64,000 nt of DNA from Eutreptiella sp. 'Long Island Sound 2002' (GCA_964036045.1 OZ038389.1:36288912-36352911), one strand, 5' to 3'; shown: positions 33,601-42,774, numbered from the stretch's first letter. A program made the numbers and translations. The notes: generated from the letters alone by a model not told the origin.

Positions 33601-35770
33601 TTTGCCATGGCTACAACTGGGGCCCATCCCGTGGAAAACGTACCCCTTCCTGGGAACTTCATGCAAAGCATTTTCGCTCCTCAGAAAAACCGCCCCAATA
33701 GCCACGCCGCCAGACGGCATCATCCCAGACATGCCGCTCTGGCACTCAGCATGGTTCCGCGACACACACAACAACACCTATTTCTCCCCCTCAACAATCA
33801 GAAAAGGGGTAATGACAGTGGCGCAACTCAGCGGAATGGAGGGGGGGTGCTCTCACCTCCCCCGCACCTGGGAGCCGGTGTATGTGGCAGGCTTGGAGCT
33901 CCTGCGCGCGCGCCCCCGACCCAGGCCCTCGACCCCAGATGAAGCTAAGCCCACTTTCTGGTTAAACTGGAACAACAGAGCCATGCTGCGCTTCCTCATG
34001 GCACAAACACCAGAGCCACCGAGGCAGAAACCGGAGGTCTGGAAGGCATGGCATAAGCTACTGCTCCCCCCCCCAGACAGACAGTTCATACAGACCGCCC
34101 TGTGGAAAAAACTGTCAGTCGGGGTAAGACTGGCTAACTGGCAGCCACATGAAACAGCATGTCCCATCTGTGGCGTCCAGGAAACTTCACAACACGCGGT
34201 GGCAGGGTGCAGGTATGTGTCCGTGGCAGCCCACATTGCAACCCAGTGCCTGGGGCCGGCGGCCACGCCCGAGGGACCGGTATCTGATCCGACGGACATT
34301 CTCTGGGAAAACCCAATCCTATCCCTCACCACACCGCTGGGAGTCACGCTGTGGTCCATAGTGAGGGCGGCATGGTCGCAGCGATGCATGCACAAGCTGA
34401 ACCAGCACATGGGGCGGCCCACGTGGGACCAGTTCCAAGCGTTGTGGCTGAAAGTGTTGCGTGGGTGGGAAGAACACCCGTCCCCCATCCTCCCCACGGA
34501 TGAAATTACACTGCTGATAAAGGCCCTGGAGTCCATGAGGGACGGTACTGTTCTACAGCACCCACGAGTGGCGGTCTCATCCACCAGGTCCCCCCCCCAA
34601 CTGCGCCTGCCAGCGCGCAAGCGGCCCAAAAAATTCCAACATGCAGAGGAGTTGGCAGCACGGTGCGAAGAAATCATCCGCGGATACCAACAACAGGGAT
34701 GGCAAATCATCTATCCAGACGGGTCGTCGGAAAAACATCCAGAAGTAGGATGGGTGGGGGGCTACGGTGTATTTTTTGGGGACGAACGGGACACTGCAGA
34801 GTTCATCCCGGTGGAAGAAGACCAAACAAACAACAGAGGGGAACTACGAGCCGCCCTCCGCAGCCTGCAGGGACACCGCGCAGGGCAACGGTCGCTGATA
34901 TGTCCGGACTCACTACTGGTTGTTAACGGGGTGCTGGGCTGGGCACAGCGCTGGAGGCGACATAAGTGGCACAATTCAGCGGGTAAAGTGAAGCACGTGG
35001 ACCTCTGGATCCAGATCCTGGAGCTCGTAGAGCGGTGGGGAGAGGAAGTCAAGTGGCTACACATACCGTCCCACATCGGCATCAAAGGAAATGGACGGGC
35101 GGACCACCTCGCCGATGTGGGACGCCGCCGGTCACCGCTCCTCTTCGGGCGCATTTCAAGGCGCCCACACCCGACAGAGAAGGAAGACGCCCCCCTGCCA
35201 GAGGAGACATCCATCTGGGGGTGGGAGGAAAACGAGTACTCGCAGTCGCTAACGCCACTCACAGCCCCGCACGAGGCGGCGATGCCCAGTACACCGCCGG
35301 TAACACAGTCGTACACCCCAGTTACAACGCCATCAGGGCGCCCAACCCCCCTTTCACCACTGTGGGATATCGAGGTGTGTACACCGGTGCAAATCAAAAA
35401 GAAACAACGCCAGGCCACACCAGGATCCACACTCCAGTGGTCGGCGGTACGCGGCCCGTTGCCTAATCACACGGAGGCCACGCCAGCCACAAGCCGGCGA
35501 ACGAGCACGCCCTACCGTGTGGGACCAGCGAGAACCACGTTCCACACGCCACAATCCCTGTCACCCATGTCCCCCCGAGTGTCCCTGCAGCTGCTAGCAT
35601 CGTTGGAGCTGGTGGCAATGGAGGGCGAAGAACCCCTGTCCCCCCGGAAGGAACTGAACTATGAGACTTCGTCACAGGAGCCCCACTCGGATGCATCTGC
35701 GCCGGGCTCCCCCTCCACGGCTTCAACGATGTCATGCAGCACTGAAGGGTCACGATGCCTTACCCCCTGA
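30620..35770 (+). CDS. LINE ORF2 polyprotein: endonuclease, RT, RNase H
   Basis: 1716 residues from the ATG at 30620. The APE-type endonuclease spans about residues 26-320, with LNCNG (32-35), LQEPH, LLADHN, RIDRVH and the SDH triad (312-314). Reverse transcriptase spans about 545-830, with IDFSKAYDS (Asp685), GIKQGDPLSP and the YADD catalytic box (777-780). A Cys/His cluster C-x2-C-x7-H-x4-C begins at Cys1181. RNase H spans about 1360-1500 with the four acidic residues in YPDGSS (Asp1367), NNRGELRA, CPDSLL and GNGRADH. About 215 Ser/Thr/Pro-rich residues follow RNase H, an unusual tail of unknown role. The element copies itself by target-primed reverse transcription. All recognised catalytic residues are present, and there is no stop or frameshift. 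Confidence 0.95.
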   Translation: MNPTPPFNGAPAPQQQGTPLPLGGEISFATLNCNGLMTVIDEGSKQVHRIQTILKYFKHTDVQIFALQEPHITCDVEAGEFKRRMDKITKLVKRAGYRFISQMTSQGLRGGVAIFWKKNWSHVSSVSLSPRLLSVNLTNEDGLTISVLGAHFHHKPAQREAQYDQLRKHKALLQLGEHVVLLADHNSVITPGVDTEVPTPHDDLPPTVRAREAETAFIMETALGDAWSTAFEPTVDPEAHHIPKGWTWGFHTEKPNIALQDDRQESTASDSDSDGKSDAEQTSHRRRIDRVHMSRHMLPHLSRCYTHHLARSDHKAVITTISPPTSPSLQGRLRVPTSFLREQSVVDSLTRRLVELPQQGDEWWKSALVEIKATAFRYETGSRATGIKEATALVHESSLTHTTPAAQKFLQEKGLTVRSPGRAYALLMSYAEAEVAERGGTQVLHALKRVLHTEPVSQYDKQARKMEIARLVRELQNRRRLSSLRDKYGTLLTEPQKIAQALQDHWTGIMAAGSKTVPECMEYLASLPLPANIQAVAPMLLRPLSEDLVRTALENMKKGSSPGIDGFPAEIFIGLADTLVPKMTETVARFIAQGSIPPDWAQGLLSPIPKEVGSISINALRPICLQNVLFKWVSASIYLMLEDIVAFVTPSAQKAFIKGRFIFDHIWDARGAWEAMRQGLVVSIDFSKAYDSVHHNYFVAFFLHIGLPVSLISLLMTMFKAQFIFAVGRGVVKDVAVSPQSGIKQGDPLSPAIFVMVCSVLVHALKAVSPHVRVLFYADDLLLYIPLPPKAVCKLLPLIFEHLHQFGIFVGLRLNLSKSAFLVKGVWPDAYRESLRSFGIEIKDRVKYLGILLGHVTSEEAYAPTMARASAKAHFMSHLQLTLDERVALFQEWVLPLFIFPARAYFPTDSVVAKLATIYKVGLHLNSWGLTLPILAMPPTAGGGHLPQPRTYLLWQHATPFVVSRNEPQKVPALSGQHMMEWTRAFGIELDGRFLPWLQLGPIPWKTYPFLGTSCKAFSLLRKTAPIATPPDGIIPDMPLWHSAWFRDTHNNTYFSPSTIRKGVMTVAQLSGMEGGCSHLPRTWEPVYVAGLELLRARPRPRPSTPDEAKPTFWLNWNNRAMLRFLMAQTPEPPRQKPEVWKAWHKLLLPPPDRQFIQTALWKKLSVGVRLANWQPHETACPICGVQETSQHAVAGCRYVSVAAHIATQCLGPAATPEGPVSDPTDILWENPILSLTTPLGVTLWSIVRAAWSQRCMHKLNQHMGRPTWDQFQALWLKVLRGWEEHPSPILPTDEITLLIKALESMRDGTVLQHPRVAVSSTRSPPQLRLPARKRPKKFQHAEELAARCEEIIRGYQQQGWQIIYPDGSSEKHPEVGWVGGYGVFFGDERDTAEFIPVEEDQTNNRGELRAALRSLQGHRAGQRSLICPDSLLVVNGVLGWAQRWRRHKWHNSAGKVKHVDLWIQILELVERWGEEVKWLHIPSHIGIKGNGRADHLADVGRRRSPLLFGRISRRPHPTEKEDAPLPEETSIWGWEENEYSQSLTPLTAPHEAAMPSTPPVTQSYTPVTTPSGRPTPLSPLWDIEVCTPVQIKKKQRQATPGSTLQWSAVRGPLPNHTEATPATSRRTSTPYRVGPARTTFHTPQSLSPMSPRVSLQLLASLELVAMEGEEPLSPRKELNYETSSQEPHSDASAPGSPSTASTMSCSTEGSRCLTP

Positions 35771-36671
35771 GTGTTGAATGTTGAATGTCTTTGACCTTAA
35801 CCGATCCTGTACCCACTGGGTTTTTCAACCTAAGGCCCCAGCAAAGCCCGACCTAGTGTGGCCGAATGGGGCCAGCTACAGCAGCACCACGGGAAGGGAG
35901 TGACCATTGACCTGGATGCACGCATAACCCTGTAGAGCCCAGGAAGCGAATGCAGCGAGCGGACACAGGGACGAGGAATGAACTGCTGAACAGACCTCGA
36001 GCTGAGGCTCCGCCGAACATTGGCAGATTGGACAGATGGCGATGACAGCTGTGGGGCAGGCGCAGCCAGAGCCAAATGCGGACACTGCAACCTGACCATT
36101 TGAGGCCAAGGGGGGGGGGTGTATACCCGTCATCATTGCCCCGTCACGGCTGGCAAAAAGGGGGGGGGGTTGGGAAATGGACATCAGTGACCCCCCGTGG
36201 GCGCAAGCCAATTTTCCCCCACCCCACCGAGTACACAACCTGCTTATGCAGATTTTCACCCTCGGCAGCTCAAAAATCGAAGTTTCCAAAACTTGTTTTT
36301 TGATATCGCGACCACTCACAATGACCACCCAAGCTATGTAAATCATATTTTCAGAAGTGTGGATGTGTTTTTTACCCTATTTGGGCATTCGGTGTGCACT
36401 ACTCGGCGTAGATTCTCTGCAAGGTGGACTTGCCGAAGGCAATAGAGTTGCTGTTCTTTCAGCTGGCACCAGCAAATTTTCGAAAAAAAAATTGATTTTC
36501 TACTATCTTCAAGGTCCGCTGACGAAGGTAATGGAATTTCATCGGGCCATTTTGGGTACACAAGCTTCTGTGTCCCAGACCCCCCCCCCCCCTCCTCTCT
36601 TCTCATGTTAGCCTGTGTGCACCCCTCTAAAGCCCGTGCCCCTAGCCCAGCCTGCTCCGGCCATGTTTCAG
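35771..36671 (+). other. LINE 3' flank and end of intron 2
   Basis: GTTGAATGTTGAATG follows the ORF2 stop. The segment 36035-36105 resembles the tails of SINE-like repeats at 23560-23630 and 25140-25205. G-runs lie near 36109 and 36162, a family C copy at 36270-36345, and a C-run near 36580. The acceptor TTTCAG ends at 36671. Confidence 0.6.
36270..36345 (+). repeat. Dispersed repeat family C copy
   Basis: CTCAAAAATCGAAGTTTCC, then TTTTTTGATATCG, then CACTCACAATGACC and AAGCTATGTAAA. Matches 20930-21010 and, in its right half, 19322-19380. Confidence 0.6.
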
Positions 36672-37049
36672 GGCAACTTGGCATGGGAGCTGATGCACGG
36701 GCCTCTCAACGTCATCTTCGGATTGGCGGCCGGTGCCATCGGGACCGCCGTGTGTGCGCTGACGCTCATCTGGGACACGCGCTTCTACCGGACGCTCATT
36801 GTCCTGATCCTGTCGCAGTGCATGATGCTGGGGGCCCTCAAGGCGCACTTCTCCGGCGCTGGGGCCCTGGGGGGGCTGATGCTGGGCGCCGGCTGCAGCT
36901 GGTGCTGGAAAAAAGGGTGGCCCAAGCAGCTCGCCCTGGGCCCCGACGAGCACTACGCCCACGAGACCGAGGCCGACCTGGCGTGGCTCTGGGGCCTCCT
37001 GGCGCAGCCCCTGCTCTTCGGGGTCATTGGCACTGCGGTCAACTTCTCG
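36672..37049 (+). CDS. SLC9B/NHA antiporter, exon 3
   Basis: This exon encodes residues 335-460. It covers helices around NVIFGLAAGAIGTAVC and FYRTLIVLILSQCMMLG, a small-residue patch (SGAGALGGLMLGAG), a charged loop, and LAWLWGLLAQPLLFGVIGT, which corresponds to the conserved QPLLFGLIG-type segment of NHA transporters. The acceptor is TTTCAG/GGC and the donor TCG/GTACCG, both in phase 0. The junction with exon 2 gives the same residue spacing as I recall for the animal proteins, which supports the join across the 10.2 kb intron. Confidence 0.88.
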
Positions 37050-37061
37050 GTACCGTCCTCC

Positions 37062-37215
37062 TCACCAGCCACTGTCCCCCTGACGCCAAGTGCCAGCCTC
37101 AATGGCAGTTGTAACCGACAAGAACCACCCCCAACCGCTCTGGCAACCTCCTCCAACCGCCTGACTAACCACCTCTAGGGCCACCTCTGAGGTTCCCTCC
37201 CTAATACATCCCTGG
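37062..37215 (+). repeat. Dispersed repeat family F, copy 1
   Basis: CCAGCCACTGTC, then GTGCCAGCCTCAATGGCA, then TTGTAACCGAC, CCAACCGCCTG and CTCTGAGG, ending in a C-run. It begins 12 bases after the exon 3 donor. It matches 40148-40315 and the reverse complement of 42599-42774. Confidence 0.85.
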
Positions 37216-37370
37216 ACCCCCCCCCCCCCCAAGGGGCCCCTCATTTGGGGCCCGGCGTGTTTTGAGGGTGATCTTTGATGCTCAATAAAGAGGCCATCGA
37301 GTCCTCAGACATGCTCAGAGCATCATCATCGGAGCTTGTGCAAGGCGGTGATCCACCTCCTTGGCCCGCC

Positions 37371-37459
37371 GGATTTAACCGGACTTGGGTTCGGCGTACC
37401 TATCGGCTCGGCAGACCTTTGGCCGGCCAAGTCGGCTGGCCGAGGGTCCGGTTTAATCC
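37371..37459. repeat. Small inverted-repeat element
   Basis: Starts GGATTTAACCGGACTTGGG and ends GGTCCGGTTTAATCC, so the termini are inverted copies. The interior is made of CGGC/GGCCGGCC hairpins. An 89-base MITE-like or hairpin element, related to 38036-38097. Confidence 0.7.
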
Positions 37460-37577
37460 GTCGCCCCCCCTTTTGTCATACTAAAAATTTCCCCACCCCC
37501 TGCTCCCCTCTATCCCCCCCCCCCTCCGCCCCCTAAGCCCACATCCAATAATTTGTTGGTCAACTATAAGCATTACA

Positions 37578-37930
37578 GTCTGTGGCCACCGCAGGGCTCA
37601 TGTTATTTCAGGGGCCACAGGCAAGGCGGTACACACATAAGGCGGTGCACACACAAGGCGGAACACACAAAAGGCGGTCTGTGGCCACCGCAGGAGTCAT
37701 GTTATTCAAGGGGCCACAGGCAAGGCGGTACACACATTAGGCGGTGCACACACAAGGCGGTGCACACACAAGGCGGAACACACAAAAAGTGGTCTGTGGC
37801 CACCGCAGGAGTCATGTTATTTTAGGGGCCACAGGCAAGGCAGTACACACATAAGGCAGTGCACGCACAAGGCGGTGCACACACAAGGCAGTCTACGGCC
37901 ACCGCAGGAGTCTTGTTATTAGTATACGGG
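37578..37930 (+). repeat. 99-bp minisatellite with internal sub-repeats
   Basis: Units start GTCTGTGGCCACCGCAGG at 37578, 37677, 37792 and (diverged) 37891. Each holds two to four AAGGCGGNNCACACA sub-units. The second unit is 115 bases because of an extra 16-base sub-unit. Confidence 0.92.
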
Positions 37931-38035
37931 GGGGGGGTCATCAGTATATGGGGGTATTAGTACAAGGGGGGGGGGGGGGCGAGGAATAGACCGGACTTTC
38001 GGCCGTTTTTTTGGCCGAAAAAAGGCGGGGGTGAC

Positions 38036-38097
38036 GGATTAAACCGGACTTTCGGCCGGGCCGATAAGTCCGCCGAAACCCAAGTCCGGTTTAATCT
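38036..38097. repeat. Small inverted-repeat element, second copy
   Basis: Starts GGATTAAACCGGACTTTCGG and ends CCAAGTCCGGTTTAATCT. A further CCGGACTTTCGGCCG half-copy lies at 37991. Shares its termini with 37371-37459. Confidence 0.7.
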
Positions 38098-38814
38098 GGT
38101 GAGCTCACTTCCTTCCTCCGGCGATCCATCCGACCGGCCATCCAGTCACTGATGCACGCACGCCTGCATCCCGGCATCCCAAGACCCCTTCCTGAATGTG
38201 TGCATGCGGGCATACATTCCTGTACTCACCCATACGTCCATGCATGCGTACATCCCTGCATCCATCCATCCATGCCCTAATGCATGTATGCATGCATTGC
38301 AGGGCGCCTTTCGAAAAATTTAAAACCAAAAGGGGGATGGAGACCCCCCTCCCCAGACCAAAGTGACGATCCCAGGAAAAAACGAAATTTACCGTTGGGG
38401 AAATCTGGCCGGGCTATTTTTTGGTACACAAACTTTTGCCCCCCCCCCTCCCCCCCATTCAAAAGACGCACTGATGCGTTGTCAGTGACTGACTGATTGA
38501 TTGATGCATGCCTCCATCCCTGCACCCATTGATGCATCGGAGCATGCATGCAGTGTCAATGATTCATGGATGCATGCCTCCAGCCCTGCATCCATCCCTG
38601 CCTGAACTCATGCACCAAGCCTTTTTTTTAGTGGCTTGGATACCCTCCCCCAGGGGGGGGGTGCCTGCCTGCCTGTTTTGAAATTCTGGGTGCCCTCAGC
38701 AGAATCACCCTCCCCCCTCCCCCCGGTGGGGGTCGGCCAAGAGTGGGTTGGGATTTTTGGGGGAAAATATTTGTAACCAAAATATTCATTTCGCCCCTGA
38801 GCAGTGGGTTGCCA

Positions 38815-38886
38815 GATCTGGTCAGTACCCTAGCGGTACTATGTGATATCTGCAACCCAGAGGTCGTGGTTTCAACTCCAGGGCGC
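38815..38886 (+). repeat. tRNA-like SINE segment
   Basis: GGTCAGTACCCTAGCGGTAC resembles an A-box arm and GGTCGTGGTTTCAACTCCAGG a degenerate B box at tRNA-like spacing. It lies between two direct ~75-base repeats (38745-38815 and 38920-38990, sharing GGGGGAAAA and CGCCCCTGAGC-type sequence). Not a functional tRNA by eye. Confidence 0.4.
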
Positions 38887-40147
38887 TTGGGTTTAAGGCA
38901 ACAGATGCAACAGGCTTGGCGAGGCTTGGATTTTATGGGGGAAAAGTTTTAAACTGAAATATCTATTCCACCCCTGAGCTGGATGTTGTTAGAGGTGGAC
39001 AAGGCGGTGAGTGGGTGCCTGCCTCCTTGACTGGACCCCCGCCCCCCTAGGGTAGGGGTAGGACAAAAGCAGTGCCTGCCCTGAAAAAGTGCCTGCCTCC
39101 TCCAAGATTTCCGCCCCCCCCCCTCCCCCCGTATCACAAAAAAGTCTTGTCATGCACGCATGCGTTCGTTCATGGATGCATGCATTCGTCCATCCTCCTA
39201 ACAAGCGGATCGCACAAAAGGCATGGCGCCGCACACTGGTTGTACTACAGGGTAACCAACCAGCCTGTATGGAACCCCCCGCGAAGGCCCCCCATACCCC
39301 CGCAGACCTGATTTGATGGAGAGGTGCACCCTGTCTGCCTGTATGTGTCGCCCTCTGTGCAAGGTACTGTTTGTCTTTCCAGTTCTGAGGTTCAACCAGG
39401 TCTGTTTTGGAGAATACAGATGCACTTACTTCGGACTGTGGAGTGCACTGCCTCTTTGCTTCTGAAGGTTCACATGTTTGTCTGTCATTCTATTCACTGA
39501 ATTTCACTATTTCACTATTTCATTTCATTTCAATTTCACTATATATTTCACTCCATAAATCTACGCCTCACCCCCCAAAACCAGCAGTATTCCGGATAAC
39601 CGACCGCAGGAGCCATACAGAGGGGGGGGGGGGTTGAGTGGGGAAAATTTGGGCAGGGAACATTTCGGCAACCCCAATTTTTGGTGCCTTGTGTACAGTT
39701 GCGGGAACCACAGTCCTTGGGATACACAGCGGAAACAAAAAAACATCTTTTGGAATCCACACTGGGTACACAAAATCAGTCTGTGGGATACCCAAGAACT
39801 GATCCTGACATGCAATACCTGGGCAGCAGCACCTCCCTACAAAAGAAAAATGTCAGCTGCCGACCCAAGGGAGCAAGAAATGGCCCGGATTGCGCAAAAG
39901 GTTTCGGGGAGAAAATTTCGGCACCAATCTGAAAACCGATGTTGCCCCCCCCCCCCCCCCCGAAATTTTCCCCTGCCAAAATGTTTCCCTTCCGCCCCCT
40001 ACAGTGAAGCCATGCAGTCTGGCATTCTTGCTTCCCCCTGGTGACACGTCCGTGCCTCGGACAGTTGCGCAACAGACAGAACCGCTTGGGGGCGTGTTCT
40101 CGCCTCGGAGGGGGTGCCCCTTACCAGCGATGGCATTGGAAGTGCGG

Positions 40148-40315
40148 GAGCCCCCCCCCCCCCCTCCAGGGCACCCAGCCTACGCCCAGCCACTGTCCCA
40201 GTGCCAGCCTCAATGGCATTTGTAACCGACAGTAACTGCCTCCACCCGCCTGCCTAACCGCTTCTGGGCCCCCCTCTGAGGTCCCTTCCCTTCCAATGCA
40301 CCCCTGCCCCCTATC
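40148..40315 (+). repeat. Dispersed repeat family F, copy 2
   Basis: C-run, then CTCCAGGGCACCCAGCC, CAGCCACTGTCCC, GTGCCAGCCTCAATGGCA and TTGTAACCGACAG. It stops about 20 bases before the exon 4 acceptor at 40332. It shares the left extension with the inverted copy in intron 4. Confidence 0.85.
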
Positions 40316-40332
40316 CCTCCGCCTTTCCCCAG

Positions 40333-40767
40333 GAACTGGACGCCGCCACCATCCCCAAGGCGCTGGCCGTGATCGGCTTGGGGGTGACGGTGCGCCTGTC
40401 CATGGCCTTCGTGGCGTGCCTGGGGGGCAAGCTCGTGTTCAAGGAGCGCCTCTTCATCGCCCTGTCCTGGATCCCCAAGGCCACGGTCCAGGCCGCCCTC
40501 GCGAGCGTCCCCGCCGACCTCATCGATGAGTACATGGCCGACAAGCCCGACTACCTGAAGTACAAGGCGTGGGGGCAGGCCATCATCACCATCTCCGTGT
40601 TCAGCATCATCCTCACGGCCCCCGTCGGCCTCATCATCATCAACCTCCTGGGCCCCCGCTGGCTGTCGCGCGAGGAGGACGAGCTGGAGGGCGTGGAGAG
40701 CCCCACCAACCAGTCCCCCTCCTCTATGGCGACCCTCAAGTTGATGGAGCAGGAGGACGGCGTCCAG
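40333..40767 (+). CDS. SLC9B/NHA antiporter, exon 4
   Basis: This exon encodes residues 461-605. It includes the helix VIGLGVTVRLSMAFVACLGG, the strongly conserved ERLFIALSWIPKATVQAAL segment of NHA proteins with its arginine/lysine pair, and a final helix ISVFSIILTAPVGLIIINLL followed by LGPRWL. After that the protein is acidic and cytosolic. The acceptor is CCCCAG/GAA in phase 0. The donor GGCGTCCAG/GTCCTT is weaker than the others, and the frame stays open into repeat family G, so the exact 3' edge is the least certain of the five exons. Confidence 0.88.
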
Positions 40768-40829
40768 GTCCTTCGTCTGTGGATGTGGATTGGCGTTACG
40801 TCTGAATTGTATGGGGGTGGTACCTCCCC

Positions 40830-41060
40830 CCCCTCCACTCGGAGGGCGCATCTGGATGCACCTGGTCAACAGCAGGGGCAACAGCCCCATCTCCGGGACG
40901 GCCAACCCCCGGAGTAGTCAAACAGGACAAGTCATCCGGGGGCTCCGTTGACACAACCCAAACACGTTCGGACCCACGGAGGGTCAGAATGGGCAGTGGC
41001 GAGAGGCCAATAGGCGCCACCAAAGGCAAACAAGTAGATCCCGAGGCCTTGTTGCAACCC
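40830..41060 (+). repeat. Dispersed repeat family G copy
   Basis: GCATCTGGATGCACCTGG, GGACAAGTCATCCGGGGGC, GGCGAGAGGCCAATAGGCGC, then AGGCAAACAAGTAGATC, ending at a C-run. Highly similar to 17464-17665 (inverted) and 42042-42175. Confidence 0.85.
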
Positions 41061-41119
41061 CCCCCCCTTTGGCGCAAGCACGGGCTTGTCCAAGCCACGG
41101 AGGTCAGACCTGGTGGTTT

Positions 41120-41215
41120 TGAAAGCCAGTGCACAACACATCGGATAGTAGCATATCGGAAACACGCTTGTCTCCCACGCCATAGATCGTGGGCTCGAAT
41201 CCCGGTGGGCAGGCC
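41120..41215 (+). repeat. tRNA-like SINE segment
   Basis: AGTAGCATATCGGAAACACG resembles a D-arm with A box, and GGGCTCGAATCCCGGTGG is close to a B box, at tRNA-like spacing with a CCCACGCC centre. This is the best tRNA-like unit in the window. It lacks a matching acceptor stem and CCA-end symmetry, so it is called a SINE head. Confidence 0.45.
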
Positions 41216-41298
41216 GCTGGGGGTTCTTTTTACCGGCAGCTCCTCACAACTCAACCCAGTTCCTGCTGAGGGCCAGGGAGGGACACCTGACCTACCCA

Positions 41299-41455
41299 GA
41301 CGAACTGTGGCGGCGCCTCCGGCGCCGTATTTGTGGACGAACTGTGACGGCGGCTTCGCCGCCATGCCTGGGAATGCACTGAATGAGAGGGCGTAGGTCT
41401 GTCGGTGGGGACCTATCGCTGAACTTTCCACTGTTTATGGCCAAGCCACGGAGTG
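41299..41455 (+). repeat. Dispersed repeat family H copy 1 (hairpin-bearing)
   Basis: GACGAACTGTGGCGGCGCC starts a hairpin GGCGCC-TCC-GGCGCC, followed by a second hairpin GGCGG-CTTCG-CCGCC and then GGCGTAGGTCTGTCGGTGGG to the right end (TTTCCACTGTTTATGGCC). Copy 2 is at 53384-53560. Confidence 0.85.
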
Positions 41456-42041
41456 GGCGTTGAACCACCGTTTTCAGGATTTTTTGGGACCTATTTTTTG
41501 TGGCCCTGAATTGCAGGATTGGGCGTTTGTGACGCACTTGTAGAGGGAAAGGGGGGCTCGTTCATGTCCGTGAGTGTGCGTTCTGTTCATAACACCGTTG
41601 TACCACACATTGCAACCCCATGCGGTTTGTTTGGATGTGATTTTTTGCCACGGTTGCCATGCAAAGGGGGGGGGGGAGAATGCGGTCCGCATTTTCCCGC
41701 ATTTTCCGCATTTTGCTCGCATTTTTGGGGCAGGTCCCTTAGTGTAATGTTCAAGAGGAAACATTCTTGGCATTGTGCACTTCAACGAAACGGTAGTCTT
41801 GCAGTCAGTTGGTGTTTGCATACCTGCCCCACACTGCCTCTTTGTTCTTCCCCCCCCTCCCGGCCCATGGCTATTCCCGGCGTGGCTGTCATGTACCGTG
41901 TGTGTGGCGCGCAAGCACGGGCTTGTCTAAGCACGGGGTGCGCGTTGAACCGCTGTTTTGCCTGGGCTTTTGGGACAGGGGCCGTGCTTGCGCAAGGGGG
42001 GGGGTTACGTGTGGCCGGAGCCCCCCCCCCCCCCCTCTTTC

Positions 42042-42175
42042 AAACAGGACAAGTCATCCGGGGGCTCCGTTGACGCAACCAAAACACGTTCGGACCCACA
42101 GAGGGTCAGAATGAGCAGTGGCGAGAGGCCAATGGGCGCCGCCCAAGGCAAACAATCAGATACCGAGGCCTTGTG
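42042..42175 (+). repeat. Dispersed repeat family G copy
   Basis: AAACAGGACAAGTCATCCGG, then GGCGAGAGGCCAATGGGCGC, then AATCAGATACCGAGGCC, bracketed by C-runs on both sides. Confidence 0.85.
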
Positions 42176-42598
42176 CCAATCCCCCCCCCCCTTCCAGACC
42201 CCACGCAAGCCAACGAGGGGACAGCAATTTTGCCAATGGCAAAGGCCCCGGGTGTACACTCAAACCGCTCAGATCCCGTACAACGGGCCTCGGCCAGCCC
42301 GCAATGCCCATCACAGGCCCGCATGGGAATGTCTCCGGGTGTCTCTGTGTTCAGGGTCTGCCTTCAACGTGTCCATCGTTCCTTTGTCAGAAGGGTGCCA
42401 TGTGTGCCGCTGGAGCAGCAGCAATAGTCAAGAGTGAGCCCACAGGGGCTCAATCCATGACCCATGACCGATCGTGATACGTCCGTCAAAGTATGGCAAA
42501 CGTCTTTGTAGCTGCCTTTCTGCGGTCTATTGGCATGGCTATGCAGCACCAGGAAAGCGGTGAAAGCACCTGCACTGGCATGGGGGCGTGGCCAGGGA

Positions 42599-42774
42599 TG
42601 CATTGAGGGGGGAATGGACCTCAGAAGCGGCCCCAGCAGGGGTTAGGCAGGCGGTTGGAGGAGGTTGCCAAAGCGGTTGGGGGCGGTTACGGTCGGTTAC
42701 AAACACCATTGGAGCCGGCAGTCAGGGAGACAGTGGCTGGGCGTAGGCTGGGCGCCCTGGAGGGGGGGGGGGGA
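42599..42774 (-). repeat. Dispersed repeat family F, inverted copy
   Basis: On the minus strand: C-run, CTCCAGGGCGCCCAGCC, CAGCCACTGTCTCC, TTTGTAACCGAC, CCAACCGCTTTGGCAACC, CTCTGAGG-like end. It ends about 100 bases before the exon 5 acceptor. Confidence 0.85.

Larger units (their letters stand above)
28340..36105 (+). mobile_element. LINE retrotransposon (APE, RT, RNase H) in intron 2
   Basis: A two-ORF non-LTR element lies in the sense orientation of the antiporter gene. The 5' boundary is approximate. The 3' boundary is set near 36105, where similarity to SINE-like tails ends before a G-run. ORF1 and ORF2 are both open over their full length. An APE endonuclease, RT and a C-terminal RNase H in ORF2 place it near the I/Tad-type groups. 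No poly-A tail is seen, and target duplications could not be identified. The intact frames suggest a young, possibly still active copy. Confidence 0.85.
37050..40332 (+). other. Antiporter intron 3 (3.28 kb)
   Basis: Both ends carry direct copies of repeat family F (37062-37215 and 40148-40315). Between them are hairpin elements with GGATTAAACCGGACT termini, a 99-bp minisatellite, TGCATG-rich patches at 38120-38590, a tRNA-like SINE segment at 38815 and several G/C runs. Confidence 0.8.

Noticed and set aside
37578-37930. A CRISPR array
   Set aside because: The repeats are contiguous units with sub-repeats, with no unique spacers, in a eukaryotic intron.
40768-40917. Extension of the antiporter exon 4 frame to 40917
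   Set aside because: The extra 50 codons read into dispersed repeat family G, whereas exon 5 continues in phase with coding bias.
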